NCBI RefSeq assembly: GCF_020382885.2
Contig: NC_058502.1
Coordinates: 12,861,950-12,925,949, forward strand
DNA length: 64,000 nt
Reading direction: 5' to 3'
Source of the DNA: Scatophagus argus
Lineage: Eukaryota; Chordata; Actinopteri; Scatophagidae
Position 1 is the stretch's first letter. Every line of letters starts with the position of its first letter. A program made the position numbers and the translations under genes. The notes under the pieces were generated by a model. The model was given only the letters and a program-made list of their open reading frames with translations. It had not been told where the DNA came from and made no database searches. Positions 57,201 through 64,000 of this stretch are shown here, piece after piece.

Positions 57201-60200
57201 ACACGACAGATGAGTAATACTCCCTGGGGTGACAGCGTCTATATTGAGATGAGAGAGAGCAGAATGTAAAGGATTACCTGTGAGACAGCTCATTAATCCA
57301 TCACTGTGATTTAGAGCAGCCCACACTAATGTCCTGTTCAAAAGAAAGAAACTGCATGTGTGTCGCCTTGCTGTATTTGAAATTAGTGAGTGTAACCTCA
57401 AGTGCTCCTTATCAGTTTGTGTTCTGAGTGGCCACCATTGAAGTGAAATATGAGATAGTACAACACAATGCTCAGAGCTTCCTCGCCTAATTATCTCCTG
57501 ATTTCCAATTAGAAGGTTTCTTTTATATTCCTATTTGGCCCACTGGCATCATGCATCATCTGCAGGCTGACTAAATTAGATAAGCCTATATATATATCCT
57601 GAGAGGATATATTCAGCAGAAGTAGTTGAGATGACATCAGGTGAACAAATGTTTTCCTTCTGAAAAATAACAGTACCACCATTCCGATGGACACTTGTGC
57701 TAAATGAAGGCAGACTTAGTTCAACTATATTAACCAGAATTATTTAAGCAAACCTGTTTACTTTAATTTGTCAAGAACTTTTACTGAAACCAGAACCAAA
57801 ACAATAAAAATGATTAAATTAAATAAAAATGTTCAATTCATGCCAAAATGGCTACAGTTTATCATTTTTTTTTGTGTGACCTCATGAGCACTTAAACGAC
57901 AACGTGTCTGTGTAGCTTCTCAGTCATCCAAGTCTTCTTGTGTAGAAGAGTTTAAGTTTGGGCAACTGGACTTCAGTTTAAGTGAAGATCACTTCTCATC
58001 ACTTCACTTCTCATCCAAAAGTCTTCTTCATTTCTGATTAACTGGTCGGGAGTCCCAGCTATGAAACCTAGATGGTAGACCTGCCCAGCCAACGTGAGAC
58101 TGCAAGAGGGTTGAATGGGTCGTTGTCGCACACAGTCATCATGTGACTTGTTAGAGTCTCATGTCCAGGTGTAAATGACTTGCCCGCCTCCCCCCCTCAT
58201 AGCCATAGTGTGGCTCGTCAAATGGGTTGTCAACCCACCCTTTCATCATGTGACTTGTAGGGGTCAGGGGATATATATGGCTTCCTTCACCCCTCTTTCA
58301 AACCATCTGTCTTCTCTGTCCAGGATGTGAACATTATTGTGCTGAGGTGAATGTCCATTCTCCTCAAGACGTAGATGGACTAAAGAATCCTGGCCAGCGG
58401 GGTTGACCCTTCGGTGTTGGGCCAAGCACTTATGGACTGGTTGTTTGGTCTCCCCAATCTGCAGGTCATTGCAGTCCTCACTACACTGGATTGCATATAC
58501 GACATTGCTTAGTTTGGCTTTAGGAGCTCTGTCCTTGAGATGAACCAGTTTATGTCTGAGGGTGTTCACGGGTTTGAAGTGTACTGGAATGCCATGTCTG
58601 GAGAAAATCCTTTGCAGTCTTCAGACAATCCAGCCACATATGGAGCAGTGAGGTTTTTTGCCCTTCTTATCTGTGTCCTTATTGATGGTAGCAATCCTGC
58701 TATTTCTCTGGCCTTTTGAAGATTTGACAAAGGCCCAGTTGGGGTACCAGCAGGTCCTAAGTGCTGTCTTGATGTGTGTGCGCTTCTTCTTTATGCCCTC
58801 GGCTTTTGTAGGAACATGGTCCACCCCGTGGTAGAGAGTTCTGATGACTCCCAGTTTGTGTTCTTGTGGGTGGTGAGAGTCAAAGAGCAGGTACTGGGCA
58901 CTGTGTGTTAGTTTCCGGTACACCTTGATATTAAGACTCCTGTCCTCCTTAATATGTACTGCACAGTCCAAAAATGTCTATGCCACCACCTAACAATCAC
59001 CCAGATTGCAGCCTTGAGATCCCTCCCAAGGAGACTTACACCTCATTCCCTTCAGGAACCATGTGACCCTTACAAGTCACATGATGAAAGGGATGGTTGA
59101 TGACCCATTTAATGAGCCACACTATGGCTATGGGGGGCAGGCGAGTCAGTCACACCTGAAGTCCAGTCATACTGATATACATATGACAAACTCACAGTGC
59201 CTTAGTGTGCATTTAAATTCTAAATATAACTGCTTTTGACATGTATTATGTGATGATATTATTGACATAAGCTGCCATTTGCGTTCAGCAGAGTCCCAGG
59301 AATAAGTGTCTTTCTGACAACCTTTCATTTGTTTGATTACTGCTTATCTATATTAAGATAAGAGAACAGCAGCAGAGAATAGTAACTGATTTAGAAAACT
59401 TAAGGGTGTCATTAACATGTGGTGTCACATATAGATATTTTAGAATTATAATTGCCATAAATGTGGGAGTTCATGTCAGTAATGATGCCTGTCAAAAGCA
59501 GTTACCGTTTTAGCTCCACTTAAATGTAACACATATCATTCTGGAATATTCCTTTAAATGGAGCTCTTACACATATTATAAACCACAGCACATCACCATA
59601 TCCTACATAACAGTTTAGATAAGTTCTGTTTCAAATCTTCTCGTGATTATTTATCTGGGGGGCACCGCCAACAAAGTCTCACCAGGAAAATTGTACACAA
59701 AGAGGAGGAGATAAATTTAAATCGGAGCCAAATTATGTTAATCTTTCAAAATCCCATCTAATCCAATGTTGCGCTACTGTGTCACTTTATTTACACACTA
59801 CTTAAGTATAAAGCTACAGCCAGCAGGCAATTAACTCAACTTAGCACAAAGGTTTCTGGAAGCAAAAAACAGCCTGACTTCAAGTTTTGGCACAAATTCA
59901 ACAAATGAGATATAATGTGTTAATTAGTGAGCTTCAGAGGTGCTGGTGGGTAGACGTTATATTGATCTTCTCACCCAACTGGGAAAATATATGAACTCAA
60001 GCAGACAGTGAAGATTTCTTATTATATATATATATCTATATATATATAGATATATATATATATATTTACCACATGTCGACATATTATTTTTCAGTGCCTT
60101 ATCAAGTAACCAAGTGAATTTCCTCAAGTACTGTACTTAAGTACAGTCGAAGTACTTTTTACCTTATAGCCTACAGTACTTCTGGACCACTATATTTCTT

Positions 60201-63200
60201 CTTTTCTTTCAAGACTTAATTTAGATTTCTCATTATATACAGCATACACTTCCACATCAAAAAACAAAGTTCTTCAGTTTTGATGACAAAATGAAACAAC
60301 ACAGGAGGACAAAACAAAACAACAATAATGACAACAACACACTTTTATCCCACATCTCAAACTCAAACAAGCTCAACTCAACCTCAGTATTCCCATATCT
60401 GATCAACTTACATTAAATGAAACATAATGTTCATACTATTCCTTTCTATTGAGAACCTCTTTCATTTCTTTCTTATGACATTTCAGTGATGTTTTCACAA
60501 GTGACCTCTTTCAGATGTGTAGTCACTGTTGTGAGGCAGTGTGACATTGTCTAACAACTAAAGCTTTAAAGCTGTGTGTGTAGACTCCTCCTCAGTTGTT
60601 CGCTTCCACATCATGAATCACATCCTACACCAAGGGCAGCGGGACATGTGCGTGTACATGTGAATTATATGTGTGGGGCATGTGGTGTGGTGAAACCAAG
60701 CACACCCTTGAGCTCAGAGAGGCTGGCTGAAATTCACCTCGTGTTTTCTCAGGTTTCACTTGCTCAGTTCCTCCTAAACATTTGCTTCATTTTCTCCTGT
60801 CAGACCATAGCTGTGTCCCATGAGGAGACAACCGGGGACACCATGACGGACGGAAACATTTTCAAAGCAGAGAGAGTCTTCATCAAGGACTCTGTGGAGA
60901 GAGGAGCAGGAAAAACAGTCCAGCCGGGGACGAAATTTCAAGTAAGTACAACATGAGCACTCTTAATGTCATGTCTCTGTGACATCTACAACAAGGAGCT
61001 CTGACACACTACAGCGCAGATGTGTCTACATGTATGCATGTACAGTTACTGTATATCAGCGGACTTATGCAGGATAAATATGCACTCAATAAATTACTTA
61101 ATGTACACAATAAAAGTTTTTAAGAGATGAATTAAAAAAAATGTCATGGCATGTCTTAAGCAAGCCTTTCAAATCTGACAGCTTAATTAGATCACAAACA
61201 CTCCCAGTAAGTTAATAAGCAGCTAGTCCATTTGTAGGGTCTGCTCTGTAATGGCCTTATTGTAGTTCTTCTTTTGCAAAGTCAGAAAATGACTTCAGCA
61301 AAGTACTTTTTTCTTCTACACAAATGACAGAACTTATTAACCTGTCAATAACACATTTAATTTGCAGGTCCAATTTGCAGTCTCTCTGGTTTTAAAACGA
61401 ATTTAAAGTGAAAAGTCAGATAAAGCGCAATCACACTTCAGTCGCCAAACTTTTTTTGTTTTTCAGCTCAAACTGTCATCGGACGACGTGAGCCTCTGTC
61501 AAACTGAAGCCTGTCCTTCTGTCAGCGCTCAGTCTGAAAATACGCCCAACCACGTGGCTGCTGGGACGGCCTCTATGGAAACAGCTGTTGATAAATACAG
61601 GAGCATTTCCCGGTGGCAGTGTCACGATACTGCTGGAAACGCTGAGGTTAGCTCAGGTTTCTATGCAAATAGAGCGTCAGTGTCAGAAGACAGAATGAGC
61701 CCCACAAACTCTGCAGATATTTTCCCCACCCCGGCCTCATCCAGAGAGTCTATCGTCTCAGAGGGCTCGGACAAGGAGAAGAGATGGTCCGCCGTGCAGC
61801 CTTCCTCTGTAACCTCTCCTGCCTCATTCAGCCGCACTGTTTCTCCCTGTTCATCTGTCCTCTCTGGCATCTTCTCCCCTGCTGTTGTCCAGATCAAGAG
61901 GCACTTTCTCGCTCCTGGCTCAAGTCTGATTCACACCCCCCAGACCTGTTTCTCATCCTGCGAGAGCCTGTCCTCCTCTGTCTGTCCCCAGTCCCCCCCA
62001 CCCCGGCACCGACCTCCTCTCACCCGACTCTCACTCCTCACTGCAATCCTGAGAAAAGGCCGTCTCCCCGTTCTGTCGCCTGCTCTGCAGAGGCCTTACA
62101 CCCCCTGCTGGCCGGTCAACCCCGTGACCCTGTCTTTCTGTAATGCCTGCTCAGCGGCCTCCAGTGTGGCCTCGATTCCCCTGGAGTTTTCCTCCCAGTT
62201 CTCCTCATCAGCATCTATAGATAGTCAGAGCCACATTCACAGGGAGCCTCATAGATGTGTCACTGCTCCTCCACCTGTGCAGTTAAATGAGCTCAGCAGT
62301 ACATGCCCTCAAACTAAAGTGAAAAGATGCTCAGAGCAGATTTTCTCAAGCAGTGCGCCTCCACAGGAGCAGGCCGTTTCACATGTGCTGGTGAAGAGCA
62401 GCACGCTTCCCCAGGTTCCTCTGTTTTGCTCTAACTTAAAATCTGTTTCTCCACCAAAGCATGAAGAATTAGACTGTGCACCTTCCAAAAAAATGCAACA
62501 CACACACACGTCTGCTTCCAAGTCCGCAGAGATAAAGCAGAGCGGTGTTCAAACGTATCTCAAGGGCCGTGCAGATAATAACCTTAGAAAACTAATCTCC
62601 TCCTCCCCTAAACTTAATAATGAGCACGAGACCTCTGCAACCCAGAAATGGAGACCAAATTCATCTCTCTCAAGGCTTCACTCGCTGTCTCAACAACTGA
62701 GATCCCCGCCCCTCTGCTCCCCTCAGCTTCAGCCTTTACACTCACCCGGTGTCACCCGCACAGGCCCAATATCACCTTTGCATCCTTTACAAAACACCAC
62801 AGGAAGGTGTGAGTCAGGGAGGAGCTGCCCTGATTCCAAAAATGTCACAAAATCAGAGGGTTTTCACAAAGCTCACTGTCTGTCTCCTTCCCGCTACACA
62901 CCTATCATTTTCTCTGGATGGCCTTCACCCACCAGCTCCCCCACGCCTACGCCCTCTCCTGCTCCACCAAACAGAGACCTCACCCCATCCCCTTCTCTCT
63001 CCTTGTGCTCAACGCCCTCCCCAAGGCCTGGGAGTGGAATATCAGACTGCAGTGACAGGGAGGGTAAAAAAAGAAAGGTAGCTGCTCTGCTTGCCACATG
63101 CATGACTTGTTCAAACTGAGGGTATTATTTAATATGTTCCCTGCGGCATGATGTTCTACCGCACTGTGTAGTTAAAAACAGACTCACTTGATAGCTGGAT

Positions 63201-63928
63201 ATCAAGTGATGTCCTCTGTGTGGAGCTGTTTTTAGATTTCTGTTTATCTGTTTGTCTTTGCCACATCATGTTTTGATGTTGGTGGAGATTTTCGCTTTGC
63301 AGAGACAAGAGTCGCACTGAGCATGAGCTGAATTTCAGTGACATCTGAAATGTCATGTGTCGACTCAAAAGCACCATGTAGCAACCTTTAAAAACTCGTG
63401 TTTTTAGGCCAGACATATGACTTGGAGTTAAGTAACACCACACACAATTCTGAGTATCAACTGTCAGCAAGCCAATTTATCCAATTTATGTGTGTAGCAT
63501 GGACATATAACTATGAGTATGAGGGACATAGTTGCCTGGTTTCCCTGCCTGTTGAGAAAGCTGGTTGTAGCTTAAAATGACTTCAGATGCGTCATTTAAG
63601 CAGAGACAAGGTGATGTGAAAGCAAAATGAAACACTTCCGTGTTGTGCTTACCGTTGTGCCTCTCGAGTGTGGCTGACTGTTTTGCATGATTAGTAACCT
63701 GCAGCAGTGTGAGATAAAGCATGCCTAAAGAAAGGCAAAATACATTGGATGATGTTCCAAGAAACATTCTGCAAAGTTTATCTGTAGTAAAATGCAGAAA
63801 TTTGAATTGTGAATTAATTTATACTCACTGTTTTCCCATCTTTCTCTATAAACTAGACACACAAGATTAAATTAAGCTACAAATCTCTCGCGGCAATTCC
63901 CACGAACACCCTTCTGTTGGACCAGCAG
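54298..63928 (+). CDS. mlip: Muscular LMNA-interacting protein, partial
   Basis: MLIP binds lamin A/C and acts in the nucleus and at the sarcolemma of striated muscle. Four in-phase exons, each starting at phase 0: 54298-54423 (42 codons, with KPSVFTFVPVVQKLP, matching the MLIP lamin-binding start), 60804-60941 (46 codons, NIFKAERVFIKDS), 61467-63077 (537 codons) and 63857-63928 (24 codons, SYKSLAAIPTNTLLLDQQ). The large exon is serine/proline-rich. Its conserved core (about exon codons 140-240) includes ILRKGRLPVLSPALQRPYTP, and it ends in a basic GKKRK just before the donor. The gene continues past the right edge. The first exon was not found with confidence. Human short isoforms omit the large exon, so alternative splicing is likely here. 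Confidence 0.93.
56450..56560 (+). repeat. Teleost AAGTACTC-type dispersed repeat, 3' fragment C
   Basis: The phrase GAGTAAAAAGTACAATATTTCC, closely related to 50625-50650, marks this as a 3' fragment of the same family as copies A and B. Confidence 0.5.
58165..58265 (+). repeat. Left inverted terminal arm of the Penelope-like element
   Basis: This arm runs from CCAGGTGTAAATGACTTGCC through AGCCATAGTGTGGCTCGTCA to CATCATGTGACTTGTAGGGG. Its reverse complement, with scattered differences, is at 59064-59160. Just outside, 58135-58165 begins a second, partial CATCATGTGACTTG copy, so the left end looks like a tandem of arms. Confidence 0.8.
58264..58971 (-). pseudogene. Penelope-like reverse transcriptase end plus GIY-YIG endonuclease, broken
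   Basis: From 58971 downward the frame gives DCAVHIKEDRSLNIKVYRK and YLLFDSHHPQEHKLGVIRTL, the C-terminal reverse transcriptase region of Penelope-like elements. An in-frame TGA at 58623-58621 interrupts it. The frame then resumes without a shift into a GIY-YIG domain: VVYAIQCSEDCNDLQIGETK with downstream LAQHRR and RWFERGVKEAIYI. The N-terminal catalytic part of the reverse transcriptase (with YxDD) is absent. Both halves share one frame, so a single nonsense change plus 5' truncation explain the state. Confidence 0.8.
59064..59160 (-). repeat. Right inverted terminal arm of the Penelope-like element
   Basis: Inverted counterpart of 58165-58265: ACAAGTCACATGATGAAAGG, then GAGCCACACTATGGCTATGG, ending CACACCTGAAGTCCAGT. 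The last bases also match, inverted, ACTGGACTTCAG near 57967, so the terminal repeat unit extends beyond the left arm. Confidence 0.8.
59800..60020 (+). repeat. Teleost dispersed repeat fragment
   Basis: Phrases such as AACTTAGCACAAAGGTTTCT and TAATGTGTTAATTAGTGAGC followed by GAGGTGCTGGTGGGTAGACG recall a common teleost non-coding repeat whose consensus reads similarly. The family is not assigned. Confidence 0.4.
60021..60066. repeat. (AT)n microsatellite
   Basis: An almost pure AT dinucleotide run interrupted by ATCTAT and ATAGAT, which makes it self-complementary over most of its length. A short AAGTACTC-family piece follows at about 60120-60170. Confidence 0.9.
60942..61466 (+). other. 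mlip: mlip intron
   Basis: Intron of 525 bases between the 46-codon exon and the large exon, with a GTAAGT donor and a TTTTTCAG acceptor. Nothing else recognised. Confidence 0.9.
63078..63856 (+). other. mlip: mlip intron after the large exon
   Basis: Intron of 779 bases with a GTAGCT donor and an AACTAG acceptor. If the donor is not used, the large exon's frame continues 13 codons to a TGA at 63117-63119, giving an alternative C-terminus. No gene or repeat recognised. Confidence 0.75.
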
Positions 63929-64000
63929 GTGAGGTTATATTAATTGACTCTAATCCCACTAATTCATCTTGTTATGCTGTAAATTTTCAGCCATATGAAG

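Larger units (their letters stand above)
57930..59165 (-). mobile_element. Penelope-like retroelement remnant with inverted flanks
   Basis: A degenerate minus-strand element within the mlip intron. It carries the end of a reverse transcriptase and a GIY-YIG endonuclease (58264-58971), bounded by about 100-bp inverted repeats (58165-58265 and 59064-59160). Beyond the left arm, 57930-58060 holds more terminal sequence with repeated CACTTCTCATC. Penelope-like elements are known for terminal repeats in either orientation and for GIY-YIG endonucleases in animals. The bulk of the reverse transcriptase is missing, so this copy cannot be autonomous. Confidence 0.8.
54424..60803 (+). other. mlip: mlip intron with mobile-element debris
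   Basis: A 6.4-kb intron between mlip exons. It holds a piece of the dispersed repeat (56450-56560), the Penelope-like element (57930-59165) and a repeat-rich stretch (59800-60170). A GC-richer island near 55900-56060 is open in one frame for 72 codons but has no recognised family or good splice sites. Confidence 0.75.

Noticed and set aside
61661-61897. Minus-strand frame inside the large mlip exon
   Set aside because: Shadow of the serine/proline-rich coding frame on the plus strand.

Overview
The window is a piece of a teleost fish chromosome, probably a percomorph. The genes are intron-rich with GT-AG junctions, the introns are AT-rich, the dispersed repeats are of teleost type, and the gene order gclc - klhl31 - lrrc1 - mlip is the vertebrate order I know from the human 6p12 region. 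No prokaryotic, plastid or viral gene set is present.

Layout, left to right. (1) 1-3480: the first two coding exons and the promoter of gclc, minus strand, running off the left edge; its promoter holds a perfect NF-E2/antioxidant-response consensus. (2) 6919-9990: klhl31, complete coding sequence, minus strand, a muscle BTB-BACK-Kelch protein. (3) 10939-16631: an elongin A gene, plus strand, divergent from klhl31, with 11 coding exons assembled in phase (680 aa). From memory of the human order, no elongin A gene lies between KLHL31 and LRRC1 there. (4) 19397-40225: lrrc1 (LANO), plus strand, 14 coding exons in phase (525 aa). LRRC1 is the member of the LAP family (Scribble, Erbin, Densin, LANO) that lacks PDZ domains. 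(5) 44031-45652, with possible upstream exons from 43268: a separate plus-strand gene with one PDZ domain that closely resembles the first PDZ of Scribble, followed by a tail I do not recognise. (6) 54298 to the right edge: mlip (muscular LMNA-interacting protein), plus strand, including its very large serine/proline-rich exon. A Penelope-like retroelement remnant bounded by inverted repeats sits in one of its introns.

The most interesting feature is the lone Scribble-type PDZ gene directly downstream of the PDZ-less LAP gene lrrc1, in the same orientation. The simplest reading is that the ancestral LRR+PDZ gene at this locus was split rather than simply shortened, and that this fish keeps a piece of the lost PDZ half as its own gene. 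This is an inference from sequence resemblance and position.

Exon boundaries were derived by hand from splice consensus, phase continuity and remembered protein families. The inner coding exons of klhl31, the elongin A gene, lrrc1 and the PDZ exons are firm. Untranslated exons, the PDZ gene's 5' end and the first mlip exon are not. Repeats were recognised by eye and their family names are tentative.
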